A DNA stretch of 64,000 nt. Origin: Mycobacterium kubicae. GTDB taxonomy: Bacteria > Actinomycetota > Actinomycetes > Mycobacteriales > Mycobacteriaceae. Position numbers and translations under genes: made by a program. The notes under the pieces are model-generated. The model did no database searches, was not told where the DNA came from, and was given only the letters and a program-made list of their open reading frames with translations. The stretch covers positions 3,038,001 through 3,102,000 of the forward strand of contig NZ_CP065047.1 of NCBI RefSeq assembly GCF_015689175.1. Reading direction: 5' to 3'. Every line of letters starts with the position of its first letter. Within the stretch, counting starts at the first letter, position 1. This document shows positions 45,411 to 52,100 of the stretch, piece by piece.

Positions 45411-46157
45411 ATGACCACCAAGCCCTTAGCCGGACGCCGAGCACTGGTAACCGGAGGTTCCCGCGGAATCGGCGCTGGAATCGTGCGCCGGCTCGCGGCC
45501 GACGGCGCCGCGGTGGCGTTCACCTATACATCATCGGCCGCCGAGGCCGACCGACTGGTCGCGGAGGTGACCAACAACGGCGGCAAGGCCGAGGCCATCC
45601 AGGCCGACGCCGCCGATCCGGCACAGGTAGCGGCAGCGGTCGAGCAGGCCGTCGCCGACCTCGGCGGGTTGGACATCCTGGTGAACAATGCCGGCACCGC
45701 CTACATCGCGCCGATCGACGACTACCCACAGGAGCAGTTCGACCGCTTGGTGGCCATCAACATCGGTGGCGTGTACTCGGCGATCCGCAGCGCCATCGGT
45801 CACCTCGGCGAGGGGTCGCGAATCATCAACATCGGCAGCATCAACGCCGACCGCGTCCCGGTGGCCGGGTTGGCCGTGTACGCGATGACCAAGGGCGCGG
45901 TCGCAGCCCTGACGCGTGGGCTGGCCCGCGAACTCGGTCCCCGTGGGATCACCGTGAACAATGTGCAGCCGGGCCCGATTGACACCGACATGAATCCCGC
46001 TACGGGCGAATTCGCTGACGCCATGCGGCAAGTCATGGCGTTGAACCACTACGGGAGCACCAAGGACACCGCAGCCGTCGTCAGCTTCTTGGCCGGCCCT
46101 GAGGCGGGATTCGTGACGGGCGCGAATTGGAATGTAGACGGCGGATACACCGCCTGA
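45411..46157 (+). CDS. Short-chain dehydrogenase/reductase (3-oxoacyl-ACP reductase-like)
   Basis: A 248-aa cytosolic oxidoreductase. TGGSRGIGAGI near residue 16 is the nucleotide-binding motif, NNAG near residue 92 the structural motif, INIGSIN supplies the catalytic Ser near residue 140, and YAMTKG near residue 155 the Tyr-Lys pair. The C-terminal WNVDGGYTA is the usual ending. AGGTAGG lies upstream of the ATG. Such enzymes reduce ketones with NAD(P)H; the substrate is unknown. The adjacent TetR gene suggests control by an effector molecule. Confidence 0.9.
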   Translation: MTTKPLAGRRALVTGGSRGIGAGIVRRLAADGAAVAFTYTSSAAEADRLVAEVTNNGGKAEAIQADAADPAQVAAAVEQAVADLGGLDILVNNAGTAYIAPIDDYPQEQFDRLVAINIGGVYSAIRSAIGHLGEGSRIINIGSINADRVPVAGLAVYAMTKGAVAALTRGLARELGPRGITVNNVQPGPIDTDMNPATGEFADAMRQVMALNHYGSTKDTAAVVSFLAGPEAGFVTGANWNVDGGYTA

Positions 46158-46166
46158 AAGACGAGC

Positions 46167-46625
46167 CTAGAGCGCGTACAACGCCGGCAGATTGACGACG
46201 ATCGCTTCTTGGCTGCTCCGCGCAATCACCAGTTCTGCCGGTGTATTCGGGTCGGGGTTCTCCTCCCGGTGCGGCAGGTGCGGCGGAACGAACACATAGT
46301 CGCCAGGCTCGGTCCGGACGCGAACCTCGCTTACTCCGTCGAAGAACACGAATTCGGGATGACCGCTGCGGATGTAGATCATGGTCTCCGAGTCACCGTG
46401 GTGGTGGTTGGCCGAAACGCTGCCCGGCGCCGCCAATGTCTCACCCATCCATAGCTTCTCGCTGCCCACGGTGGCTCCGCTCAAAGCGGCGAACCGCTGC
46501 ATGCCATCGGACTGAGCGGTGTTGGCATCGAGTTGGGATGACTTCACGTGACGCACCCGATTGCGCGGCGCGCTCTGCACGGCATCGTTGGGGAAGTCGG
46601 GGTGAAATCCGTCCGGGTTAGCCAT
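46167..46625 (-). CDS. Cupin-domain protein
   Basis: A 152-aa protein starting MANPDGFHPDF. The cupin metal motif I appears as ANHHHGDSETMIYIRSG near residues 74-90 and motif II as GDYVFVPPHLPHREENP near residues 106-122, so His and Glu ligands for a metal are present. Single-domain cupins of this kind are dioxygenases, isomerases or sensors. The gene converges on the SDR with 9 bp between stops. Function unspecified. Confidence 0.82.
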   Translation of the reverse strand: MANPDGFHPDFPNDAVQSAPRNRVRHVKSSQLDANTAQSDGMQRFAALSGATVGSEKLWMGETLAAPGSVSANHHHGDSETMIYIRSGHPEFVFFDGVSEVRVRTEPGDYVFVPPHLPHREENPDPNTPAELVIARSSQEAIVVNLPALYAL

Positions 46626-46666
46626 GTATTCCACCGTAATCCGTTCTCACTTTGACGGGTTTACGG

Positions 46667-47107
46667 CTAGTCGCGGTCGTGATGGCAGACAGCCTCGAGT
46701 TTGATTCCCACCGGGTCGAACCAGAAGGTGGCGTAGTAATGGCCCGGGTATTGCGGAAAGTGTCGGGGGCTATGAATAACGCTGCCGCCGCTGCGTACCA
46801 CGTGGTCGTGAACGCGGTCGACCAGGAATCGACGGCGAACCATGAAAGCGAGGTGTTGCAGGCCGGTCTGGTGTGGCGAGTACGCAGCTGCGTCCGTTGC
46901 GGGATAGAAAAACACGTAGGTTCCCGGCTTGTCATCCGCCGGTTTGTAGGCGAACTCGTCGTCGGCTGCGAAGAAAGGTTCGAAGCCGACCAAGGGCATC
47001 AGTTCGTCGTAGTAGCGTTTCGCCGCAGCGAGATCCGGGACGTTGATTCCGAGGTGTCCGAGCACCACCCAAGTATTGAAGATGCGAGGGCGCAAAGCCG
47101 TGTTCAC
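46667..47107 (-). CDS. VOC-family (glyoxalase/dioxygenase superfamily) protein
   Basis: A 146-aa protein with the VOC fold: VVLGHLGINVPDLAAAKRYYDELMPLVGFEPFF begins one beta-alpha-beta unit and LQHLAFMVRRRFLVDRVHDHVVRSGG the second, ending YYATFWFDPVGIKLEAVCH with the metal-binding Glu near the C-terminus. The start is GTG 47107. It begins 2 bp after the ECF41 sigma factor stop on the same strand, which implies co-transcription. ECF41 partners are commonly small redox or VOC-like enzymes, so this may be its associated gene. Confidence 0.82.
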   Translation of the reverse strand: MNTALRPRIFNTWVVLGHLGINVPDLAAAKRYYDELMPLVGFEPFFAADDEFAYKPADDKPGTYVFFYPATDAAAYSPHQTGLQHLAFMVRRRFLVDRVHDHVVRSGGSVIHSPRHFPQYPGHYYATFWFDPVGIKLEAVCHHDRD

Positions 47108-47109
47108 GG

Positions 47110-47958
47110 TCAGTTCCGGGCGTTGGCGCCCTCGCGCCGCCGCAATCCGGCCAGCACGTCGCCGGCCGCGCGAAATTGCAGGCGGTGAATGCGCCCGTTT
47201 TCGACGGTGAAGTCGAAGGCGACCTTGGCCCCGCCGCGGTGTATCCAGGCGTAGCCCGGGCGATCCTGGACGAAAACTGGGAAGGCAGCTTTGGCTGCAC
47301 CGTTGAAGAAGCCGGCCACCTCGTCGGGGCCCTCGAGGCGTACCGGCGTGCCGAGCGCGCTCGCGGCCGCGTCGGCAAGGACCACCACATCAGGAGCCAG
47401 GAGCTCCAGCAGCCGGGTGAAGTCGCCCTCGCGGGCCGCGGCCATGAAGGCGTCCACAACCTCCCAGTCGGCAAGGGCGTCTTCGGTAGCGGCCGGACGC
47501 ACCTTGGCCCGAGCTCGAGACGCCATCTTGCGCACCGCGACCGACGTCGTGTCGAGCATCGAGGCGATCGAGTCGAAGTCGATCCCGAAGCTGTCGTGGA
47601 GCACGAAGGCCACCCGCTCCGCGGGCGTTAGGCGGTCGAGTACCACCTGCAGCGCGACGCCAACGGTGTCGGCCAGCACCACATCGTCGGCCGGGTCGGG
47701 TGCAGTCGCCTCGACTTCGATTGACTCCGTGGGCACCGGCGTACGCGCCCGCAGGTGGTCGAGGCACAGGCGCGAGGTCACCGTCGTGAGCCAGCCCGGC
47801 AGATTGCCGATCGGCTCCTCGGTGGCATGCAGCCGCAACCACGCCTGCTGCACGACGTCTTGGGCAGCGTCGGCGTCGCCCAATACCCGCGCAGCGATGC
47901 GTTGCAGGCGAGGCCGCTCGGTCTCGAAGCCGTCGTGCAGGTGATCGTCGCTCGTCAT
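47110..47958 (-). CDS. ECF41-group sigma factor (SigJ-like) with C-terminal SnoaL-type domain
   Basis: A 282-aa protein; ATG 47958 gives the normal family N-terminus. Region 2 is FETERPRLQRIAARVLGDADAAQDVVQQAWLRL (residues ~10-45) and region 4 LDRLTPAERVAFVLHDSFGIDFDSIASMLDTTSVAVRKMASRARAKVR (~110-160). Residues ~170-280 form the NTF2/SnoaL-like extension (EVVDAFMAAAREGDFTRLLELLAPDVVVLADA) that regulates ECF41 factors without a separate anti-sigma protein. An ECF41-consensus promoter precedes it, so it is probably autoregulated. Confidence 0.9.
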   Translation of the reverse strand: MTSDDHLHDGFETERPRLQRIAARVLGDADAAQDVVQQAWLRLHATEEPIGNLPGWLTTVTSRLCLDHLRARTPVPTESIEVEATAPDPADDVVLADTVGVALQVVLDRLTPAERVAFVLHDSFGIDFDSIASMLDTTSVAVRKMASRARAKVRPAATEDALADWEVVDAFMAAAREGDFTRLLELLAPDVVVLADAAASALGTPVRLEGPDEVAGFFNGAAKAAFPVFVQDRPGYAWIHRGGAKVAFDFTVENGRIHRLQFRAAGDVLAGLRRREGANARN

Positions 47959-47996
47959 GGCGGTCACACTTTCGTCGTCGGATGCGTCACCATGCT

Positions 47997-48023
47997 GACG
48001 CAGCTGAACCGAATGATGTGACC
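47997..48023 (-). promoter_or_regulatory. ECF41-type promoter of the sigma factor gene
   Basis: Read on the minus strand, GGTCACA (48017-48023) is followed after exactly 16 nt by CGTC (47997-48000). This matches the ECF41 promoter form TGTCACA-N16-CGTC at all but one position, and lies 39 bp before the sigma factor ATG. It also sits 15 bp from the divergent DUF1059 gene start. Confidence 0.7.
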
Positions 48024-48037
48024 AAGGGAGACTTTTC

Positions 48038-48274
48038 GTGAAAACCATGACCTGTCAAGACCTCGGTGGTCCCTGCGGGTTTGCCCACCGCGGGGAGAGC
48101 GCCGACGAGATCATCAAGGCACAGGACCGACACCTCAAGGAGCTTGCCAAGGCTGGCGATGGAGCACACGTGCCCGCCCACGAGGACATGAAGGGCCGCT
48201 GGCGCCACCCGATCAAGTCGCTCGGCTGGTACAACGACGTCAAGAAACGATTCGCCGAGCTCCCGGAGAGCTGA
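48038..48274 (+). CDS. DUF1059 family small protein
   Basis: A 78-aa protein with GGGAG at 48026-48030 upstream of the GTG start. MTCQDLGGPCGFAHRGESADEIIKAQDRHLKELAKAGDG matches the DUF1059 opening (TCxxLGGPC with two cysteines), a short family of unknown function. The C-terminal extension (RWRHPIKSLGWYNDVKKRFAELPES) is longer than typical members. It is divergent from the ECF41 gene, and its promoter overlaps that factor's. Confidence 0.72.
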   Translation: MKTMTCQDLGGPCGFAHRGESADEIIKAQDRHLKELAKAGDGAHVPAHEDMKGRWRHPIKSLGWYNDVKKRFAELPES

Positions 48275-48353
48275 CGCATCCCCGCACCTGGGCCTGAACT
48301 GTCAAGAACTGCCGCCAAAGGCTGGCTCCCACTCTCACTTTAAGGCGTGGGTG

Positions 48354-48372
48354 GGGGCTTGCCGCAAGACCC
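48354..48372 (+). promoter_or_regulatory. Rifamycin-associated element (RAE) upstream of arr
   Basis: GGGGCTTGCCGCAAGACCC differs from the copy at 27993 only at the centre of the palindrome. CTTGC and GCAAG are perfect arms. At the same distance as in the other copy, CAGAAT (48384-48389) resembles a -10 box. It lies 47 bp before the arr start. Confidence 0.85.
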
Positions 48373-48419
48373 CGTACCTGGTGCAGAATCGCCCGGCAAC
48401 TATAGGCATGGGGGATGCA

Positions 48420-48860
48420 ATGGCAGCGGATATGGCAGCTACACCGGAACGTTTCGTGCCGCACGAGTCGGGAGCTTTCTTTCACGGCACCAAAGCCGCC
48501 CTCCGGGTGGGGGAGTTCCTAACGCCCGGTTATCCATCGAATTATCGGGAAGGGCACATCTCCAATCACGTCTACATGACGAGAGTCTTGGACGGTGCGG
48601 TACTGGCAGCCGAGATGGCTCTGGGACACGGCCGTGGACACGTGTACGTCGTGGAGCCCCAGGGCCCAGTCGAGGATGATCCCAACGTGACGGACAAGAA
48701 GTTCCCGGGAAATCCCACTCACTCTTATCGAACCCGGCAACCGGTGAAGATCGTCGGCGAGATCACCGACTGGGTGGGGCACTCGGCTGAGTACCTTCAG
48801 ACGTTCCGCGACGGGTTGAATGAACTGCGACGCAAGGGACTTAACGTCTTATACGACTGA
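48420..48860 (+). CDS. arr: Rifamycin ADP-ribosyltransferase Arr
   Basis: A 146-aa enzyme that inactivates rifamycins by transferring ADP-ribose from NAD+ to the C23 hydroxyl. ATG 48420 is preceded by GGGGGA at 48410-48415. The sequence FVPHESGAFFHGTKAALRVGEFLTPG, GHISNHVYMTRVLDGAVLAAEMA, HVYVVEPQGPVEDDPNVTDKKFPGNPTHSYRTRQPV and LRRKGLNVLYD follows the M. smegmatis Arr family end to end, including the His-Gly-Thr and DDPNVTDKKFPGNPTRSYR region. The upstream RAE suggests rifamycin-responsive expression. Confidence 0.94.
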   Translation: MAADMAATPERFVPHESGAFFHGTKAALRVGEFLTPGYPSNYREGHISNHVYMTRVLDGAVLAAEMALGHGRGHVYVVEPQGPVEDDPNVTDKKFPGNPTHSYRTRQPVKIVGEITDWVGHSAEYLQTFRDGLNELRRKGLNVLYD

Positions 48861-48912
48861 CGGGACCAAACTTCGACTGTCGAGGACGCCGCGCCACCGC
48901 CCGCACCGGTGT

Positions 48913-49593
48913 TCATTGCTGGCGTCTCGACGGGGTGCAGTCCCTCCATTGACCCTGTTCCCGGATAGCTTGATTCGTGCCGTCGACAACTTCGGGTGGA
49001 CGGGTGAACAGCTTGAGGGTGTAAGCGCCGCGGACGGTGGCGGTGTCGCCGGTGACCGCGATGTTGTCGATTCGGTCCAATATTGCTGTGCTGCCTTCTT
49101 GTTCAACCCGGTGAATCGCTAGCTTGTATGCGGCCGCGTTGCCATCGAGAATCGATTGCACTACGGCTTGGACGGCTTCGCGGGAGGCCGGGAGCAAGAC
49201 GGTTTGAAGTTTGTCGGTGGCTGCTTCGAGCCCGAGGCGGCGCACTTGGTCGGGGGAACCGAAGAAGTCAATTTGCATCATGGGGTCGGCGTCGGCTCGA
49301 CGTTGCAAGTCGGCTTGATACTTGTTGCACGTCAGTCTGACTTGTTCGGCAATGTCAAAGCGGCCGATGGCACTGACCAGCTCAGAATAGAGCTCTCGCA
49401 ATTGCTGCTCGTCAACGAAGGCATTGTTCGCGTTGGTCGCGGAAACCCCATCTTTGCTTGTCGAAGTGGGTGCTGGGTGGGGCGCTGCGTTTTGCCTAGT
49501 GCATCCAGGCAAGCTTGCAACCGAAAAAATTAGGGCGAGCGCGCCGCACGCAATGACGCAACGACGATGCGTGTGGCTGCCAGAGCGGTCCAT
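48913..49593 (-). CDS. Lipoprotein of unknown function
   Basis: A 226-aa protein from ATG 49593 with a lipoprotein signal (GSHTHRRCVIACGALALIFSVASLPGC, lipidated Cys near residue 31). A Pro/Ser-rich linker follows, then a helical domain around FVDEQQLRELYSELVSAIGRFDIAEQVRLTCNKYQADLQRR and a C-terminal beta-rich strand set (ILDRIDNIAVTGDTATVRGAYTL), a layout seen in mycobacterial lipoproteins with NTF2-like folds. The much longer open frame to 49875 overlaps the toxin gene and lacks signal features. The function is unknown. Confidence 0.72.
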   Translation of the reverse strand: MDRSGSHTHRRCVIACGALALIFSVASLPGCTRQNAAPHPAPTSTSKDGVSATNANNAFVDEQQLRELYSELVSAIGRFDIAEQVRLTCNKYQADLQRRADADPMMQIDFFGSPDQVRRLGLEAATDKLQTVLLPASREAVQAVVQSILDGNAAAYKLAIHRVEQEGSTAILDRIDNIAVTGDTATVRGAYTLKLFTRPPEVVDGTNQAIREQGQWRDCTPSRRQQ

Positions 49594-49703
49594 AGAAGAC
49601 AAACGTAGCCGCGGATGAGGATCCTCTCTGCCACCTTGAGAAGACGAGGCTTGCCCGGGCGGTATTGTGGCGGTGGACCTGCGAAGCGCCGAAAGGTGCA
49701 GGT

Positions 49704-50282
49704 CTAGGCCGGCCAGCGTCGGGACAGTTCCGTCGACGCCCACGCCGGCCACGTCGGTGCACCGATGACCGTGCCCGCGGTCAGTTGCGCGACAATTCGG
49801 GGACCCTCGATACGAGAATTGTCGTAAATCGTTGCGGTGTCGCACTTCTCGACTGCGTCGGCCACCAAACGCCACAGTCGGCGGTGCCGTTCCCGGATCT
49901 TGCTTTCCGGCACATCGTGACCACCGTGACGGACGCGCCGCTTCACGCGTTCAACGGCAAGGGCCTCGGGTATCAGCATGACGTGTAAGGCGATGACATA
50001 ACCCGCATCGTGGGCAGAGCCGATCAATTCCAGCTTCGACGGATGGGAAAAGACCGTTTCGGCGATGAACGAAACACCAGCCTCGATCAGCTTGGCGCGG
50101 GTGTTCGCAGCGATCCGCGCTGCGTCATAGGCGTGTGCAGCCGGATCGTCGGGCCAACGCTGCTTTGCGATCTCGTCGGCGTTGACGAAGACGCTGCGTG
50201 GCAACAACGGCGCCAGTGTGAACGCGATGAACGTCGACTTGCCGGCGCCGTTCGGGCCCACAACGAGGTCGAGCCGCTTCAC
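49704..50282 (-). CDS. Zeta-type toxin (small P-loop kinase)
   Basis: A 192-aa protein with VVGPNGAGKSTFIAFTL (Walker A) at residues 7-24 and SVFVNADEIAKQRWP near residue 31, the substrate-binding Asp region of zeta toxins. Basic residues RVKRRVRHGGHDV near residue 117 form the lid. Zeta toxins phosphorylate UDP-sugar precursors of peptidoglycan or related nucleotides. It is the second gene of an operon with a ParD-like protein 22 bp upstream, so the pair acts as a toxin-antitoxin module. Confidence 0.82.
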   Translation of the reverse strand: MKRLDLVVGPNGAGKSTFIAFTLAPLLPRSVFVNADEIAKQRWPDDPAAHAYDAARIAANTRAKLIEAGVSFIAETVFSHPSKLELIGSAHDAGYVIALHVMLIPEALAVERVKRRVRHGGHDVPESKIRERHRRLWRLVADAVEKCDTATIYDNSRIEGPRIVAQLTAGTVIGAPTWPAWASTELSRRWPA

Positions 50283-50304
50283 CGGCGGCCGACGATGTCA
50301 TGCC

Positions 50305-50694
50305 TCATCCGTCTACATCGACCACGGAGGTAGTGCCGTCGGGCTGGTACTCGACGATCTGCCCGTCGTCGTTGAGCGCCACGGTCGTAATGCCCTGCGC
50401 CCGCAGCAGATCACCGTAGTGGGCGGCGGCCAATGACTCCTCGAGAGCGGCCGAAATCTCAGCGTTGAAGACAAGCCCCTCATCGTCAGACAGACGGTTG
50501 GTGTCCAGATCACCGGCCAAGGCAGCCTCCACCCGACGACGCGAGGCCGTCTGATGGCTCGACACCGCCCGGCCCACCCGAGCCCAATGGTCGAGTTGCT
50601 GTTTGGCCGACCGGCTCTGGCGAGCACCCTCGGCAGCGGCGCTGTCCACCAAGTCAGCGGCAACCCTGGTGACCCGGTCCGCGACGTTAGCCAT
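50305..50694 (-). CDS. ParD-like antitoxin paired with the zeta toxin
   Basis: A 129-aa protein from ATG 50694. Residues 1-80 (MANVADRVTRVAADLVDSAAAEGARQSRSAKQQLDHWARVGRAV) are a ribbon-helix-helix-like, helical segment with the RSAKQQLDHWARVG pattern of the ParD-like antitoxin family, and residues 85-129 form an acidic tail that could bind the toxin (DDEGLVFNAEISAALEESLAAAHYGD). The long extension to 50769 has no supporting start. Two palindromes directly upstream are likely its autoregulatory sites. Confidence 0.8.
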   Translation of the reverse strand: MANVADRVTRVAADLVDSAAAEGARQSRSAKQQLDHWARVGRAVSSHQTASRRRVEAALAGDLDTNRLSDDEGLVFNAEISAALEESLAAAHYGDLLRAQGITTVALNDDGQIVEYQPDGTTSVVDVDG

Positions 50695-50706
50695 ACTGAA
50701 CCTCCT

Positions 50707-50742
50707 GTAGCAAGATGCTACGCGTTGTAGCGAAACGCTACA
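50707..50742. promoter_or_regulatory. Paired palindromes upstream of the toxin-antitoxin operon
   Basis: GTAGCA-AGA-TGCTAC (50707-50721) is a perfect 6-bp inverted repeat, and TGTAGCG-AAA-CGCTACA (50726-50742) a perfect 7-bp one. Their centres are 20 bp apart, two helical turns. They share GTAGC/GCTAC half-sites. They lie 13-48 bp before the antitoxin start, as expected for autoregulation. Confidence 0.8.
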
Positions 50743-50816
50743 CCCATCAACCGAGCCCGGACGCTTCACAGAGAACTTTCAGGAAACCGGGAACGTCAGA
50801 GATGAATAGCACAGCC

Positions 50817-50836
50817 GGGAGGCGGGTACGCCTCCC
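50817..50836. repeat. Perfect GC-rich stem-loop
   Basis: GGGAGGCG (50817-50824) and CGCCTCCC (50829-50836) form an 8-bp perfect stem with a GGTA loop in the 245-bp space between the antitoxin and the PF10118 gene. Both neighbours point away, so it is not at a gene end. It may be a leader structure or a protein-binding site. Confidence 0.6.
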
Positions 50837-50939
50837 AGTGAACAATCGTTCGCTGTGCCGTCCGTAAAGCGGCCTTGGCCTGTTTCGCCAATGGACGACG
50901 CTAGCTGAACCGACGCACTCGTCGCGCGGGAGGTTTGCA

Positions 50940-51911
50940 ATGCCAGAGGTCCAACTTCACCACGACGGGCACCCGAAATATCGCCGGATGGTTCGCTTCG
51001 ACTGGTCGAACACACCGTTGCACTGGGTGCCCGACGACCCGTTCGCGACTCACATGATGAATGTCTTGCACCTGCTGCTTCCCGAGGGCGAACGGCACTT
51101 CATCAAGGCGGTGCTGGAAGCGTCCTCACTGGTCGACGACCCGGAGTTGGAGGCCGCGATCAAGCCTTTTATTCAACAGGAGTCGTGGCACGCCTGGGCG
51201 CATCAGGTGGTGCTCGATCACCTGGCCGAACAGGGCATCGACACCAAGCCGTATACCGAGCGGCTCCGCGAAATGTTGTCCGCGACGCTAGGTGATCCGC
51301 CGAAGTTCTTCCCGCCGGGGTTGCAGCGCTGGTGGCTGTATCGGCGTCTGGCCGATGTCGCGGCGTTGGAACACTTCACGGCGATGTTGGGGCAGTGGGT
51401 GCTGCAGAACCGGGGCCTGGATTACGCCGGCACCGACCCGATGATGCTTGACCTGTTGCGCTGGCACGCGGCCGAGGAGGTAGAGCACCGCTCCCTGGTG
51501 TTCGACGTCTACCAGCACGTCTGCGGGAGCTACTTGATCCGGGCGATCTCTATGCTCACGACCGCACCGCTGTTCATCGGTTGGTGGATCGCAGGGGCTC
51601 GTTACCTGATGGCACATGACCCGACCATCGACACCAAGTGGCGCTGGCGGGACTGGCTACGGGCTGCGCGCCAATACCGACTGCCCGGTCCGTGGTGGCT
51701 CATGGTCACCATGCCTGCCCGGTATCTGCGGTTCGACCATCACCCCGGACCGGAAGCGTCGACAGAGATGGCCATCGAGTACTTGGAGTATTCGCCGGTC
51801 GCCAAAGCCGCGCGAGAGCGCGCGCGGACACAGGCCACGTCTGGTGGACCCGACAAGACCCGAGGACGCAGCGATTCCATCGAGGGCGCAGAAAGGGCCG
51901 AGGTTCGATGA
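50940..51911 (+). CDS. PF10118 protein (annotated family: predicted metal-dependent hydrolase), ferritin-like diiron motifs
   Basis: A 323-aa, mainly helical protein with few strands. Metal-ligand-like motifs sit on helices: QQESWHAWAH (ExxH) near residue 79, DVAALEHFTAM near residue 138, and WHAAEEVEHRSLVFDVY (EExEH, an ExxH) near residue 178. Paired ExxH motifs are the hallmark of diiron-carboxylate proteins, so oxygenase or oxidase chemistry is more likely than hydrolysis (inference). Membrane-like helices occur near residue 215 (TAPLFIGWWIAGARYLM). ATGA overlaps the ferredoxin gene, and a reductase follows, giving an electron-transfer chain. Confidence 0.85.
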   Translation: MPEVQLHHDGHPKYRRMVRFDWSNTPLHWVPDDPFATHMMNVLHLLLPEGERHFIKAVLEASSLVDDPELEAAIKPFIQQESWHAWAHQVVLDHLAEQGIDTKPYTERLREMLSATLGDPPKFFPPGLQRWWLYRRLADVAALEHFTAMLGQWVLQNRGLDYAGTDPMMLDLLRWHAAEEVEHRSLVFDVYQHVCGSYLIRAISMLTTAPLFIGWWIAGARYLMAHDPTIDTKWRWRDWLRAARQYRLPGPWWLMVTMPARYLRFDHHPGPEASTEMAIEYLEYSPVAKAARERARTQATSGGPDKTRGRSDSIEGAERAEVR

Positions 51912-52096
51912 AAGTTTCGGTGGACCTTGACACGTGTGACGGCAACGGCGTGTGTATGAGCCTGTGCCACGAGGTGTTCGAAGTGCGAGAAGACGGACTT
52001 CATGTGCTCCAGGAGGAGCCCGGCTCGCAGTTGCGCAGAGAACTGAAAGCCGCGGAGGTCTCCTGCCCCACCCAAGCGATCACGGTGAAGGACTGA
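51908..52096 (+). CDS. Single-cluster ferredoxin
   Basis: A 62-aa ferredoxin. TCDGNGVC has C10 and C16 with Asn13 in the position that varies in mycobacterial 3Fe-4S ferredoxins (CxxXxxC), and the last ligand is C53 in VSCPTQAI. C20 is additional. This class usually donates electrons to a P450; here no P450 is near. The start ATG overlaps the stop of the PF10118 gene by 4 nt (ATGA), so the two are translated together. Only 4 bp separate it from the reductase gene. Confidence 0.88.
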   Translation: MKVSVDLDTCDGNGVCMSLCHEVFEVREDGLHVLQEEPGSQLRRELKAAEVSCPTQAITVKD

Positions 52097-52100
52097 GCCG

